A stretch of 64,000 bases of DNA from Phymorhynchus buccinoides (GCA_017654935.2 CM065704.1:23189266-23253265); one strand, 5' to 3'. Positions 12,836 to 24,856 are shown, numbered from the stretch's first letter. Notes: generated by a model not told the origin, from the letters alone. Numbers and translations are program-made.

Positions 12836-13069
12836 ATGAGAACCTAAAGGCTCAGTCAGTTAAACATTCCAGGCTAAAGAAACTTCCAAGGAAGAATAAC
12901 ATTTCAACACCAGAGCTTTATTCTATTCTATGCATGGGTTGCATTGATTTTCAGCTATCTGTCTGGCCCGTTCAGTTTACCTCCAAAACTGTGACTGAAC
13001 GTACGTGTCAACAATCTGGCACTCTGTTTGTATGCTCTCTCGAACCCCCCTCGAACTCCCCTCTAAGCA

Positions 13070-13292
13070 AACACACACACACACACGCGCGCGCGCGCGC
13101 GCGCGCGCACGCACGCACGCACGCACGCACGCACACGCACACGCACACGCACACACACACACACACAGCCGGAAATTTATAAAATCCCACACACGGGATA
13201 TTTTCCCGTCTAATATCACGAGAAGTGGATAGACGTTAAGTGAAACACACACACACACGCACACGCACGCATGCACACACGCACGCACACGC
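13070..13292. repeat. (CA)n / (CG)n compound microsatellites
   Basis: CA and CG alternation at 13070-13167 and again at 13244-13292, in the inverse orientation to the GT tract at 12541-12835. Confidence 0.93.
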
Positions 13293-14770
13293 CACCTTTG
13301 CCATAATATATAATACACCCGAAGCTTCCTACTACCACTCACCCCCCTCCCTACCCCCTGTCCTTATCATATCTCTCTTTCAACCTTCACTATCCACCCC
13401 CACAATTTTTTGTTTTCTTATCCTGTGTCGCATTCCTTCGGTTCTAGACGACTGATGCATTATTATAGTATAAGTCGTGAACACGTCAATTGAGATAATC
13501 CTCTTTCGGACGGCGATCCCTCGCCATAGGTAGACCCTACTAGACAAGTGTCAAAGCTATAAGGTTAATGCACATTTTTAGTCCCCGAGCCGAAGGTTCG
13601 GGGAACTATTGTTTTTGGTCTGGTCCGTCCGTCCGTCCGGCTATTCGTCCGTTTTTCTCAAAAAAACTATTCAGTCTATCATCATCAAATTTGGTATACT
13701 AGTTTGCCAAGATGCAAGCTATCCACTGATGTATTTATTTTTACATTAAGGTCAAGGTCGCGCCAGTTACGGGGTTCAAACCCCGAAACACATAATCGCT
13801 AATATCTCGCGAAGTTTTGCATGTATTTCAATGCAGTTTTTTTCACATTTCTTGATGAATGGTCTATAACACAGTTGTTATGAATTTTTCTGTGCGCTCG
13901 TGTGCGCATGATCGCGCGCGCTCAAATCACGGGTCCGAACCCCAAAAAACTATTCAGTTACGTGCTGTTTTGATGCGTTTTTATGTAGTTACGTGCTGTT
14001 TTGATGCGTTTTTATGTATGTGTACAGCCGACACATTCCGATTTCGGAGTAGATCGGCGATGCTGCGAGGGGACTTTGCAGCCGCTCGGCGTTGCACTTT
14101 TTTTTTTTTTTTAATGAAAGCATTATCTGGGTTGAGGGGGGGGGGGGGGGGGGGGTTCTTTTTGTTTTTTTTTGTTTGGGGGGAGCGCCGTGACCATTTT
14201 GAGGTAAAAACTTAATTCGATAATTTTGCGCATTGAGAAGTTGTTCTTTTCTATTTGCGATTAAAAAAAAACACCCAAAAACCACGTTAGATCACTGTGG
14301 GCCAAACATCGGAGCAAATCCTATGTTATATAGGTTATTTTTTTAATTCATTAAGATGTTTTTTGCTTTTTAATGCAGCCTAACTACTTTGCCGAATGAT
14401 TCCTCGGGGCTAAAAGCATAAATTGTCACTTATTGAGGGGGGAAACGGGGGGAGGGGTGTGGGGTGTAAGGGGTATAAGCACAGATATTCTAAAAGGGTA
14501 AGATGGATTACTTAAAAGCTCGGCGAACCGGGCTGATAGAGTTATCGTTAGTGGGGACGTGTACACTATTCACAGTGGAGGCTATCCAAAAACTCGGACT
14601 GGAACTTGAACGGAGAATTCAACTGGCCTATCGACGTGTAAAATGTGTCACGTTTCAAAGGGACATAACCAGTGTTTCTGTCCTCACTACTCATAAAAAA
14701 AAATATAGGGAAAAGAGACCGGATGTTTATCTTCCCCTGTACAGTCTTTGGTTTAAGAGAAGAAAATAAC
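13293..14770. other. Intergenic; dispersed CCCCGAGCCGAAGG repeat
   Basis: From 13580 a stem-forming CCCCGAGCCGAAGGTTCGGGG opens a block with (GTCC)n and CATCAAATTTGGTATAC, which I suspect is a dispersed repeat (single copy here). A 31-bp segment with GTTACGTGCTGTTTTGATGC is directly duplicated at 13957-14020. Poly-T and poly-G runs lie at 14097-14112 and 14136-14155. The 88-codon frame at 14503-14769 matches no family I know. Confidence 0.45.
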
Positions 14771-14927
14771 CAGGGCCTGTATTCACGTTGATATAGCATG
14801 AGACTTAGCATCATGCTAACTTAGAAGCTCTTCCAAAAGTCCTATTAAATCCTATAGGACATTGGAAGAGCTTCTAAGTTAGCATCATGCTAAGTCTCAT
14901 GCTATCTCAACGTGAATACAGGCCCTG
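14771..14927. mobile_element. 157-bp perfect-like foldback MITE
   Basis: GGGCCTGTATTCACGTTGAT at the left is inverted as CTCAACGTGAATACAGGCCC at the right. The arms continue through GCATGAGACTTAGCATCATG and AGAAGCTCTTCCAA on both sides of a short centre. Only one copy lies in the window. Confidence 0.88.
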
Positions 14928-15195
14928 GGTGAGAACAAGAAAAATGGAGAACAACAAAAGATTGACAACGAGGGCAAAAGGAAACAAATAGCATGGGAAA
15001 AATCAACAATAATCACAGTCGGAATTAGCATTTCGAAAAAACTAAAAATGGTGGCCTGCTTGTGGTGCAGCCGAGAGGCCTCCCGTTTATAAACAAGATG
15101 AGAAAACGAGCAAAACTCTTAGATAGGTAAGTTTTATGTATCAAAACAAAAGAAAAACGAACCGACATTTTTGGCAAGGACGTGTCTTATTCATT
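14928..15195. other. Intergenic, nothing recognised
   Basis: A-rich sequence without long frames, repeats or RNA-gene signatures that I can see. Confidence 0.4.
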
Positions 15196-15199
15196 GTTA

Positions 15200-15300
15200 C
15201 ATATTCAGGACTTTCCTGGTGTTGCACTGTCTCCGGGCATTGCTTCCAGGATCGTTCCCACCATCTTTATATCTATTAATGTCCCATAAAACCGGAGGAC
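15200..15300 (-). mobile_element. SINE-2 fragment
   Basis: AGGACTTTCCTGGTGTTGCA, GGGCATTGCTTCCAGGATCG and CACCATCTTTATATCTATTA match the family in reverse orientation; the fragment ends at CCGGAGGAC. Confidence 0.8.
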
Positions 15301-15344
15301 TTTGAGCATAATTTCTTCTTTAAAAGATGAAAACAAAACAAACC

Positions 15345-15470
15345 AAATTCCTGGCCAAAATAAACATTTAACCTCAGAAGAGTTGTTCTATTGTTTGCTA
15401 ATTCCTGGCCAAAATAAACATTTATCCTCAGAAGAGTTCTATTGTTTGCCAATAAATGAGCTAATTCCTA
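15345..15470 (+). repeat. Two-copy direct repeat (~60 bp)
   Basis: AATTCCTGGCCAAAATAAAC with the following CCTCAGAAGAGTT and TCTATTGTTTGC is present twice, at about 15348 and 15401. The enclosing 85-codon frame (15302-15559) has no recognisable domain. Confidence 0.7.
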
Positions 15471-15737
15471 AACATTTAACCTACAGACACACCAAAACTA
15501 AAAGGTTGGAATGCAGTCTGTTTGAAGCGGAAAAGAAAATAAACAAAACCTTCATCTAGGATTATGTTCTCCCTCCTGATCAAACAGCCTCACCAAATGG
15601 ACACCATTCGAAACATGAAGTAGGCCTAAAAACAACAGTACAGGAAATATGGTCAAAGTCTGTATGAAAATCTAATTTTGACCTTACATGCTTTGACATG
15701 TACTTGGACCTTCTTCGTTTTCTTCTCTGTTCCATGG

Positions 15738-16330
15738 CCATATGGCCATAATGGGTAAGGTACTGGTCTCCCCGCTGCGTACATCCGACACACACATTCC
15801 GATTTCGGAGGAGCTCAAAGGAGAAAAATTATTTGGAATTTTTTTTTAAGGCAGGAGAATGGGCCAATAAGTCTTAAAGATAGTAGATAGAAAGCAAAGG
15901 GAAAAGGGAGAGTCAAAGAGAGTGGCAGATTAGAGGAAGTTACAAGCACAGAGCTTCCAGAAGGTGGGGGAACTATTTTTACGAAAGACCCCCCTCCCCC
16001 CCCCCCGGTATCATCACGGGGAGAGACTCATGGAAGGGGGCGGGGTCGTCCAGCTCCCCGTATGGAGGCACGAGGCACCACCCACTGCCCCGACTTGGAC
16101 CTTCAACACCAATGGCAACGTTATCCGGGCATGGGGGACAGTAGTCATTCTCACGGGGCTGGGATTGGATATGTTTATAGCATAACAACCTTGTCCAGGG
16201 GACAGCCCCACTCTTGGGGAAGGTCCCCAAAGGTCAACTAATCCCCAAGGTTGCTGTAGTTGTAAGAGCCAGTGCAAATGCCTCCTGGTTTGAACGCCAT
16301 AGTCATACACAAAAGACTAACGCTGTACAA
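15738..16330 (-). mobile_element. Composite repeat containing SINE-3
   Basis: CCATATGGCCATAATGGGTA and ATTCCGATTTCGGAGGAGCT lead into a SINE-3 segment (GGCAGGAGAATGG to GGTGGGGGAACTATTT), then a poly-C hinge and CCCGTATGGAGGCACGAGGC. The same composite order occurs at 36673-37085. The outer right part (16180-16270) also resembles 47920-48060 in reverse. Confidence 0.7.
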
Positions 16331-16845
16331 ACTACCACGTTTGTTCATGGGTTTTTTAACCGTCCTTAAAAGGATACGCCTAATAGGACGCTAAACTCAC
16401 CATCAACCCATGACTGCAGTGTGCAGCTCTCATTTTAGGCTTGGCGCCAACGTACAGGCTAAAAATTGTCAACCAATGATAAGAAGAACTACAGTAAAAA
16501 TTGTTTAAGTCAAAACTGAAGGAACTGAAATTTTATTTTGCGATAGCCAATATTTTTAGCTAAAAATTACTTTTCAACATAGAGATGGGACCCAAATATT
16601 GTTGTGAGTTATCCAATGTTTTTTAGTTATCCGTTTTTGAGTTATCAGTTCTCCACCAGTTATCAGTTCTCCACCAGTTATCAGAAGTTCCCCACTGTAT
16701 TTCAGTAAAGGGCCTTTAATGACTGGTTTAGTACATTCCAGCTTTATACCAGTAATTACGCTCTGTCCTTAAAAGACTATGTTAAAAGGTAGCTAGCTAG
16801 GCCTAGAGCCACATGTGGAAGACACACGACAGTCATCCATGCCAG

Positions 16846-17389
16846 TTAAAGGTGCACCCTGACGGATGAGTTTTTGCAAGAAACACGTCGAGGTCACCAG
16901 AAAGACAGACTTTTCAAGGATCGGAACACTCACTTTGCTCTGATTTCCTATAAATCAAACCGTCAAAAACGGCGATTCCTCCTTGGCGGAGTTGCCGGAG
17001 AGATAAGCCATTTTGGACGGGGTGGGTGGAGGTCACTCATTGTGGTTGAAGCTTTTTCTTTTTTGTAGTGCAGTAAAAAAAAATGGAGCTATTTTCTTTG
17101 TTGTGAGCGAAACTCCTTTAGGTAAATTGTATAAAATTACAAAAATAAATGAATAAAAAAGCTTGTATTGTGAAAAGTTCGTGCAAACGATTCGGTCTAA
17201 ACTCAGGCGGCCATTAGAAAAGAGAAGGCACGTGGAAATAATTTGACTTCCAGCACCTCCGCCAAGGAGGAATCGCCGATTTGACGGTTTGATTTCTAGG
17301 AAACCGTGTTGCGATCTCTGTAAAAGGTGTTTTCCTAGTGATCTCGACGTGTTTCTTGCAAAAACACATCCGTCAGGGTGACCCTTTAA
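16846..17389. mobile_element. MITE-T copy 1 (TTAA-flanked, long TIRs)
   Basis: TTAA bounds both ends. The left TIR reads AGGTGCACCCTGACGGATGA, TTTTTGCAAGAAACACGTCG; the right end inverts it (CGACGTGTTTCTTGCAAAAA, CCGTCAGGGTGACCCTTTAA). The TIRs extend about 120 bp, to CGGCGATTCCTCCTTGGCGG and its complement. TTAA flanks suggest a piggyBac-type non-autonomous element. Other copies: 22194, 27893, 33116. Confidence 0.9.
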
Positions 17390-18180
17390 CAATCTTCCTT
17401 CAAGAAACTAATCATTGACCGAAACAGGTAGCCTCCAGGTCGACCTTACTTGCAAAAAGGATTTCGATCCACAAAACGAACCATACGTCTTAGCAGCTAG
17501 GTGTAAGTAAACCCCGCGTCTTATCTACAGTATGACAGTTGGGCTGCAAACAATGGTTCTTATGAGGGGATCTGCTCAAAAGGCCTACCTGACCATTCAT
17601 TATCTCCGGAACTGCGTGGTGGCTAATGCTAACCTCTGGAGATCAGGGCGTTGGTAACGGGTAACTCGATCGTCCAGAACTAGGTCTGAAGCAAAACACC
17701 CCGGTGATTATTATACCCGCGGTGGATGGATAGATAACCTGACCCGGACCTTTCAAGAGTTCAACGCACAAAGACAAACCCGTTGTACCTTCTTCGGGGG
17801 GACGTGGTTTGAATTTCGAGGTTTAGTTTTCAAGGGGTAGGGCGCACAAAGAGGTTGGGATTTCAATCCATTGTTTTAATTGAAGTGCTGCTTAGTATAT
17901 CCTTTGACAGTTGGGCCTAAAAACAACGGCAACAACACTAAAACTGGGGCTGGGGGTCCTTTTCTCTGTCAGGAGTCTTACCACAAAGCCTAAATGTTAC
18001 AAAGAATGAAACCGGCTTCAGTCAGCTGCGGAGTGCAGTTCTTTGTATAATTAGGCTTTTGGTGTTACTTAAAATGAGTGGTATGAGTTTCCAAGCTGTC
18101 GTCTGATCAAGTACATTTGCATTTCAAACACGCAGTTCCAAGCTGTCGTCTGATCAACTATATTTGCATTTCAAAGACGC
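17390..18180. other. Intergenic, no gene recognised
   Basis: A direct repeat of AAGCTGTCGTCTGATCAA with ATTTGCATTTCAAA and CGCAGTTC lies at 18095-18140 and 18139-18187 (about 45-bp period, two copies). Nothing else can be supported. Confidence 0.45.
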
Positions 18181-18184
18181 AGTT

Positions 18185-18342
18185 CACACGCACGCGCAAG
18201 TACGCACATGCGCACACGCGCACACGCGCACGCACACACACACACACACACACACACAACGCACGCACGCCGCACACGTACACGCACGCACGCACGCACA
18301 CGCGCGCACGCGCACACGCGCGCACACACACACACACACACC
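18185..18342. repeat. CA/CG compound microsatellite
   Basis: Alternating CA and CG dinucleotides with a short GCACGCACGC period. Confidence 0.93.
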
Positions 18343-18606
18343 TTAATCAGGCTTATTTTGTGTATGCTGTGGCCGAATTTCTGTGATCGGTACGAATGTG
18401 ACCCATGCCACATTAAACACGTTACTTTAACCCTTTTGAATGTAAACTTTACCATTCACCATAATATTGCTCTATTGGAATTCTTCGGTCGAGTGTGACT
18501 TTTATTTAGTTGTGAAATGTTTTGCCAAACTGACTTTTGACAGTTTTCAAAGAAGCTCGTTGCAACCCAAATATCTTATTCTGAAAAGGTTCATAATCAA
18601 AACGTA

Positions 18607-18824
18607 TAGGGGAAGACGGGGTAAAAAGCGCATGGGCGGGTAAGAAGCCCACCCCAATTATCTCATGAAATAAAGAAAATTTCAGTCAAATTTGCCCATG
18701 AGACGAATGCTAGACATTAACGCTCGTCTCATGGGCAAAATGAGACTGAAATTTGCTTCATTTCATGAGATAATTGGGGTGGGCTTCTTACCCGCCCATG
18801 CGCTTTTTACCCCGTCTTCCCCTA
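18607..18824. mobile_element. MITE-P copy 2 (218 bp)
   Basis: Same ends, arms, centre and orientation as the copy at 10488-10705; almost identical, which implies recent spread. Confidence 0.93.
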
Positions 18825-18879
18825 CTAGGCCCTGTCGTTTGCACGCGACAGGCCCTACTTAGTAAAATCCACTTTCCGT

Positions 18880-19880
18880 CTGCCTCAACGCACGATTGTC
18901 TTTTTCTCACGTAGCCCAGTTCGTTTCTTCCATGGATGCTTAAAAAAATGTTTTATCAATATCTCCTTTCTGCTACCACCAGTTTTACACACCCGGTCTG
19001 CCAGAGAGAACCGGTAGAAGCATCGAGTGGAGCGTGTCCACCGCAATAGGCAGTAAGGTCCGAGAAGATCCAACAGACCACGCCTAAAAGCAACAACCTC
19101 AAAACCCAACAACACAGGAGTGGAATGAAAATCCGTTCGCTCGGAGAGAAACACGGATTGACGGTCTTCAACACCGTCAGAATCTGACGGAGTGTCTGAT
19201 CTTGTAAGGACATCAGACTGAACCGGAAGATTTGAAAGTCTTCGAGAAACGTCTTGCTGAACTCGATCCTCGAATACATCCAGTTGCACCGGTTGTTAGT
19301 CGTCTGATCAAAGAGAGACACGGATTGGCGGTCTCTAATGCCGTAAGCATCTACGGAAGAGTCTGATTTATGACTGAACATCAGACTGAACCGGAAGATT
19401 TGAAAGTCTTCGAGAGACTTCTTGTTGAACTTGATCCTCGGATTCATCCGGCTGAACCGGGTGTTCGTCATCCCAGGGAAGGAAGCGTCGCGCACCGTGT
19501 CACCGAGACGTCGGTGATTGCCGGTTGAGAAACCGGGAGGAGCATTCTCTACCGTCGTTCCAAGGAGAGTTTCGAATCACGACGAAAAGAACCCACAGTC
19601 CGCATTCGAAAAGGAACTTCGAGACTCACGTTCCACAACATCCGGACAGTATGGTCGGAGCATGTCCCACAGATCATGTTTCGATAAATCCACTGGAGTG
19701 GGTTGAGGATCCGTTCGCTCCGAGAGAGATACGGATTGACGGTCTTTCACACCGTCAGAATTTGCCGGGGAGTCTGATCATAGAAGGACATCAGACTGGG
19801 CCGGGAAATTTGAAAGTCTTCGAGAGACTTCTAGCTGAATTCGATACTCGAATTCATCCGGGGAGTTTGATCCTTAGTTT
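18880..19880 (+). pseudogene. Decayed tandem repeat with coding-like unit, family unknown
   Basis: Three copies of a 150-170-bp unit start near 19141, 19311 and 19719. Each holds ACGGATTG(A/G)CGGTCT, GACATCAGACTG, GATTTGAAAGTCTTCGAGA and GATCCTCG-ATTCATCCG-like blocks. Read on the plus strand, two units encode TEPEDLKVFE followed by ELDPRIHP in frame, and the third a diverged GPGNLKVFERLLAEFDTRIH. Stops and frameshifts (for example 19371 and 19507) break the frame. It is either a decayed repeat-protein gene or a non-coding minisatellite; no family is recognised. Confidence 0.45.
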
Positions 19881-19920
19881 GTTTTCTTCTTTAACCTGAT
19901 CCGCTGCATGGGGCCTCTGT

Positions 19921-19921
<1 letters not shown>

Positions 19922-19979
<58 letters not shown>
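19922..19979. repeat. (CA)n microsatellite
   Basis: Pure CA run of about 58 bp. Confidence 0.95.
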
Positions 19980-19985
<6 letters not shown>

Positions 19986-20282
19986 AGAATACAGGCACAT
20001 AGCCTGCAGAGAAGCATCCATGCATGCTGATATAACGCATCATCATGCAGGAGAGAGAGGGACGGGGGGGGGGGGGGAGGCATTCATAAAATTTTCAAAA
20101 GCCACCAACTAGGGTCTGCTATACGAGTCGAAGTCTGGAAAATGTGAAAATTACAAAAACCATGCAATGTCTGTGCAAGCTGGTGCCATAAATAATAAAT
20201 ACAAACAGTTTGGCAAAGAAAAAAGTCCACAGGTTCGTCTGTAAGAGAAGATAGAGCACATGTTTAATTATAATAACTCATT

Positions 20283-21565
20283 CACTTTAGCAATCAAAGA
20301 ACGCTGTAAACTTGCCAAAAGTGCCATGTTTGCCCTTCTAAAAAAGATAAGAACAAATCATTTTCCTTTGGATGTTCCAGATAGAACTGTTTGAAAAGTG
20401 TGTACACCCTGTGTTGTTGTATGGATGTGAGTTATGGGGCTTTGAAAATATCATAACATGTAGCCGGTTACAGTTGCGTTTTTTGACAATAGTGCTTGGT
20501 GTGAAAACCACAACCCCAACTTGCATGATCTTGGGTGAACTAGGTTGTCTTCCCATAGAGATTGAAATAAAAACAAGAATGCTATGCTATTGGTATAGCC
20601 TCATTTTGAAAACCATGAAAGATCTAGATAATACCTCAGTTCTACTTTTTAAGCTGTGTAACTTTATGTTCGATTCTGGCCAGTTTAGACTCCCATGGTT
20701 ACAGCAGGTTTTGACTGTTGAACGAACTTGGATTGTCTTATTTGTGGAGAAATCCCATGTTTTCTCTAAATCAGTTTAAATGTGTCGTCAAACAAAGATT
20801 CCTACAGACATGGAGAAGTGATGTTTATGGTAGTAGCGCGTGTTATAAGTATCGTTTAGTTAAAGAAAGCCCTAGTCTTGAGCATTAGTTGCTAGTTTTG
20901 CCATATTCCTTGCGTCAGTCAATGATTAAGTTTAGAATTTGCAATAATAAGTTTCCCGTACAGCAGGGTATATTTTTGGATATCCCTTGGCAAGAAAGAA
21001 AATGTACCCTGTGTGAACTGAATGAAATTGGTGATGAATTTCACTACTTGTTTGCTTGTTCTTTTCCTTTGATAAAACACCATAGGTCAGAGCTATTACC
21101 CACATATTTTCAGCGTCACCCCAATGTTATTAAATTTAGTACTTTAATGAATACCCGCAGAAAATCTAAACTTGTCAAACTCGCAAAGTTTATCCATATA
21201 CTTGTAACGTTTTTCTAAAACTTTAAGAAACACATAAATGCGGAGAGAAAAAAAACCATGTGAACCCTACTTGCTTGTTTTTTATAGTTTAAGCCACTGC
21301 CAATGTCTTTGTTATTCTTTTTCTTTTTCTTTTTAAATATTAGGTAGTTTGTATGGGATACTTTTAGTTTGAATTTTATTTCTTAGATTAAGTCTTTTTG
21401 TTGTGAATTTTATTTCCTAGATTATTAAGTCTTTTTGTTGTTATTCATATTTGAATGTATGTTTACTTATTTTCTTTTTTTACTCACCAGTGTCTGCCAT
21501 TGTGTTTGTTGTTATCTATGTATTAGCTTAAAAGACCCCTGGGGCCAAATCTCAAATAAAACTGT
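20283..21565 (+). mobile_element. LINE reverse-transcriptase C-terminal remnant
   Basis: The fragment encodes the region after the RT palm of a non-LTR element. 20290-20370 gives AIKERCKLAKSAMFALLKKI in one frame. 20372-20779 gives HPVLLYGCELWGF and LGVKTTTPTCMILGELGCLP. 20889-21218 gives CTLCELNEIGDEFHYLFACS and ends LVKLAKFIHILVTFF. Frameshifts near 20370 and between 20780 and 20888 show that it is dead. The 3' end is an A-rich stretch near 21540-21560 (AATCTCAAATAAAACTG). The Cys-x2-Cys and FHYLF block is common to many animal LINEs; the clade is not decided. Confidence 0.85.
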
Positions 21566-22193
21566 CCCAACTGTTCCAAACTATTGACGGAAAGAGTGAC
21601 ATGTCCGGCTATTTTCTGTCATTAAAATACATCCTTCACGAGCTAACATTAATGCGGAGAGAGCTAACACCTTACCTTACCAGTTCCAACACGTCCCACA
21701 AACAGAATCTTCCTGTGTCATATCTTCAATCCACGTTGGTCTACAGTCTAGTATCTCCCTTTTTTTGTATACCACTGAATCACTGATTGTCTGCCTCAAT
21801 GTTCCATGACCACTGTGAATAGCCTCCCCTGCCGTCGTCATCACAATTCACAAACTGATAGTCCACGCACCGTTCGATCCGGCTTCCACTCTACAATGAT
21901 CAGGGGTCGATGGTTTGATTGGATTGGGATCGTTCCCCACGCCTGATTGACGCCTCAAACACACGGACCGTGCTCGTTAGAGCGCGAACCATGGTCCACT
22001 GACCCTAGAGAAAGGGGGTAGGGAGGAGGGGGCGGTGGTGTATGGACTCGCTCCGCGCCATTGCGCACGTGCTCGGGATCATTATGATCTTGGTGATCGA
22101 GGCGATACTTGAGGGTGAGGTTTTTATCTTACAGCCACCGGCTTAGTAGTACCCAAGTAAGTCAATTGCCACGGCCCTTAAGAGAAGCTTAAA
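21566..22193. other. Intergenic, nothing recognised
   Basis: Mixed-composition sequence without repeats matching elsewhere in the window and without long frames. Confidence 0.4.
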
Positions 22194-22706
22194 TTAAAGG
22201 TGCACCCGAGCCAATCACGAAACTTGGTCAAAACATTTCTTTAATGGTGAATACATCTTTTCTTACTTACTGTTTTGGAAACGTTATCCGCCCATTTTTT
22301 TAAAATTCGTTAAAAGGCGTGATAATACACCTGAATGACAGAAGACCCGCCCTTTTTGAAGGGGTGGGGAAGGGTGGGGAGGGAGCTTTTTCCTTTGTTG
22401 TGAGCGAAACTCCTTTTGGCAAACTGAAACCATAAAATAAAGGCTTCTATTGTGGACATTTCGTGCAAACGATTTGGCCTAATTAAATCGACTCAAGCGG
22501 CCATTAGAAATAGAAGGCACATGCCTTGTCCTTCACTGAAACATTCTGACTTCCAGCACCTCCGCCAAGGAGGAATCGCTGATTTAACGGTTTGATTTAT
22601 AGGAAACCAGAGCAAAGCGAGTGTTGCGATCTATGTAAAGGGTTTTTTCCCCCAGTGATCTCGACGTGTTTCTTTCAAAAACGTATCCATCCGGGTGCCC
22701 CTTTAA
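22194..22706. mobile_element. MITE-T copy 2, left arm degraded
   Basis: TTAA bounds both ends (22194-22197, 22703-22706). The right TIR (TCCGCCAAGGAGGAATCGCT to GTGCCCCTTTAA) is well kept. The left TIR after GGTGCACCCGAG has diverged or been replaced. The interior GTTGTGAGCGAAACTCCTTT matches the other copies. Confidence 0.85.
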
Positions 22707-22964
22707 GAAAGAGAATAATGGGGTGTTACCTATATTGTCCGCGGGGGGGCGTTGTGGGACTATAGGGACGAAGCCTGCGATTATTGTTTCCGTATGGCAG
22801 GCTGCATGTCGACTGTCTTAATGTTATTAAAAAGTGTGCGAATGTTGACTTGTCATGTGTGGGCATGTGAGCCTACTTGGTTGACCCCTTATGGGGAAAT
22901 CACTGAGCCCGCACAAAATGATCTCTGGAATACACGCCCTTACTTGTGACTGTCTTGACATGAG

Positions 22965-23182
22965 TAGGGGAAGACGGGGTAAAAAGCGCATGGGCGGGTA
23001 AGAAGCCCACCCCAATTATCTCATGAAATAAAGAAAATTTCAGTCAAATTTGCCCATGAGACGAATGCTAGACATTAACGCTCGTCTCATGGGCAAAATG
23101 AGACTGAAATTTGCTTCATTTCATGAGATAATTGGGGTGGGCTTCTTACCCGCCCATGCGCTTTTTACCCCGTCTTCCCCTA
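22965..23182. mobile_element. MITE-P copy 3 (218 bp)
   Basis: Matches copy 1 in ends, arms, length and orientation, with TA at both edges. Confidence 0.93.
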
Positions 23183-23432
23183 CAAAGAAGAAGAAAAATG
23201 TTGTTTGTGACTCTGTGTTGATCCCCCGAAGACGGAGTGTGGTTGCCCACGTGGCGCAGTAATCAAAAACGGTCACACACGTAATGTTCTCATCCCTAGC
23301 TGATGCATTTCTACCTCAGTGTTCAAGTGGTTGGGATGATTGTTATGTCTAGTACTAAATATTTATCCTTAAATAAGTATAAAGTTAAAGCGCCTCAGAA
23401 ACCACCCGGAAGTCTATCGGCCTTATAAGGTA

Positions 23433-23650
23433 TAGGGGAAGACGGGGTAAAAAGCGCATGGGCGGGTAAGAAGCCCACCCCCATTATCTCATGAAATGAA
23501 GCAAATTTCAGTCTCATTTTGCCCATGAGACGAGCGTTAATGTCTAGCATTCGTCTCATGGGCAAATTTGACTGAAATGTTCTTTATTTCATGAGATAAT
23601 TGGGGTGGGCTTCTTACCCGCCCATGCGCTTTTTACCCCGTCTTCCCCTA
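23433..23650. mobile_element. MITE-P copy 4 (218 bp, inverted)
   Basis: Same element in the opposite orientation: the central block reads GCGTTAATGTCTAGCATTCG instead of its complement. It lies only 250 bp from copy 3. Confidence 0.93.
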
Positions 23651-23980
23651 CCCCTAGAGGGATTCCAGAATAACTGGACACACCCTGGGCACTTTTGCCG
23701 AGACCACTACTATGAGAGGATGCCAGACCTAGGCCTAACAATTCCTTCTCTCTCTACCATTACTGTAGTCATGAAAGTCCACAAATTATAAGCACTGCAA
23801 TATTTACAATAAACGAATGAAACATTAAGAAGGGTTTCTGTGATTATGTGAAAGCTTGTTATAACTACAAAACATAACAGGGATGATCCCTGGAGTCTTT
23901 TAGCCAGGGTGCGTAAATAAACAAACAACCTCTGTTAAAAAAAAAGACCCCCCCAAAAAAAAATGATGGCAAGCCAATAA

Positions 23981-24127
23981 AGGGCCAGCCACACGTCCAC
24001 TAAAATCGTACGACTGTATGATACGATTCGACCACGTGGTCTCCAAGAACAAATGTGATTGGCGCATCGAGATCACGTGATCGAATCGTATCGTATCGTA
24101 CAGTCATGCGATTTTGCTGGCCCTTAA
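23981..24127. mobile_element. 147-bp foldback element, CGTATCGTAT-rich
   Basis: AAGGGCCAGCCACACG at the left and GATTTTGCTGGCCCTT at the right are inverted. The arms carry ATACGATTCGACCACGTGGT and its inverse ATCACGTGATCGAATCGTAT. Related to 11634-12041. Confidence 0.78.
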
Positions 24128-24221
24128 AAGCTGTACTTCCAGCTCAGTTCAAAGAACAAAATTGCAGAAGCAAGAATCAAAACAAGGGGCCGGGGGCAAA
24201 TCTTCTCATACGAACGAACGA

Positions 24222-24422
24222 AAAATGGTGTTTTACGTCCTCTCGGTCTGGAACAGACACATATTGGACATTTGTAGATACAAAGATGGTAGGAGCGATA
24301 CTGGAGGCAATGCCCGGAGGCAGTGCAACACTAGTAAAGTCCCGATTTTTTAACAATACAGATCAGTGTAGCAGTAACCACGCCTCGGTTAAACCTCATC
24401 GGCTATGGTACCGCCACGTTCA
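24222..24422 (+). mobile_element. SINE-2, near full length
   Basis: TTTTACGTCCTCTCGGTCTG to GGCTATGGTACCGCCAC, with every block of the copy at 4826-5040 in the same order. Confidence 0.85.
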
Positions 24423-24444
24423 TGCAAATCTTCTCGTATTAGGT

Positions 24445-24795
24445 ATTACTTTATAGTCACAAAGGCGTCTCTGTGAAATTCGGGTTGCTCCCACCTGGAG
24501 GGGCGCGCCACTCGGTTTTTTTGCATGCGATTTGTGTGTGACTGATAAGGAAGGAAAGGGTGGGTGGGTACATTTGGACCAACTTTATCGATCACTTTAT
24601 TTGCCACTGGGATTAATGTGTGCTGAGTGCATGGGCACACGGGACCTCGGTTTATTGTCTCGTCCGATAGACTCCACGTTCAGACCGTAAGGCCTAGTGC
24701 AAAGTGAGAGGGAAAATCCCCTGTACCCAGGTTCGAACTCGGGTTTACTTGACACAAGGCGAACGCGTTACCTCTGCGCCACCCTACACCTTTAG
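24445..24795 (-). mobile_element. SINE-1, full length, clearest tRNA-like head
   Basis: On the reverse strand 24795-24730 reads GGGTGGCGCAGAGGTAACGC (A-box region), CCTTGTGTCAAGTAAACC and GAGTTCGAACCTGGGTACAG (B-box). The body GACGATAAACCGAGGTCCC and a tail to TCACAGAGACGCCTTTGTGA near 24460 follow. A functional tRNA gene is unlikely because the anticodon arm is not well formed and the copy continues into a repeat body. Confidence 0.85.
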
Positions 24796-24856
24796 ATGGA
24801 CACGCCAGCGGCCAAAGTGAAGGTAGTACGCCGCAAGTCCCCAAGGTTGCCATAGA

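Noticed and set aside
12311..13342. Cys/Val- and His/Thr-rich frames up to 211 codons
   Set aside because: Artefacts of GT and CA microsatellites; no codon bias or domain.
14503..14769. Small gene of 88 codons
   Set aside because: No domain, no splice or repeat support; length is possible by chance.
24725..24795. tRNA gene on the minus strand
   Set aside because: A and B boxes are present but the fold lacks a proper anticodon arm and acceptor pairing, and the same sequence is the head of a repeated SINE.
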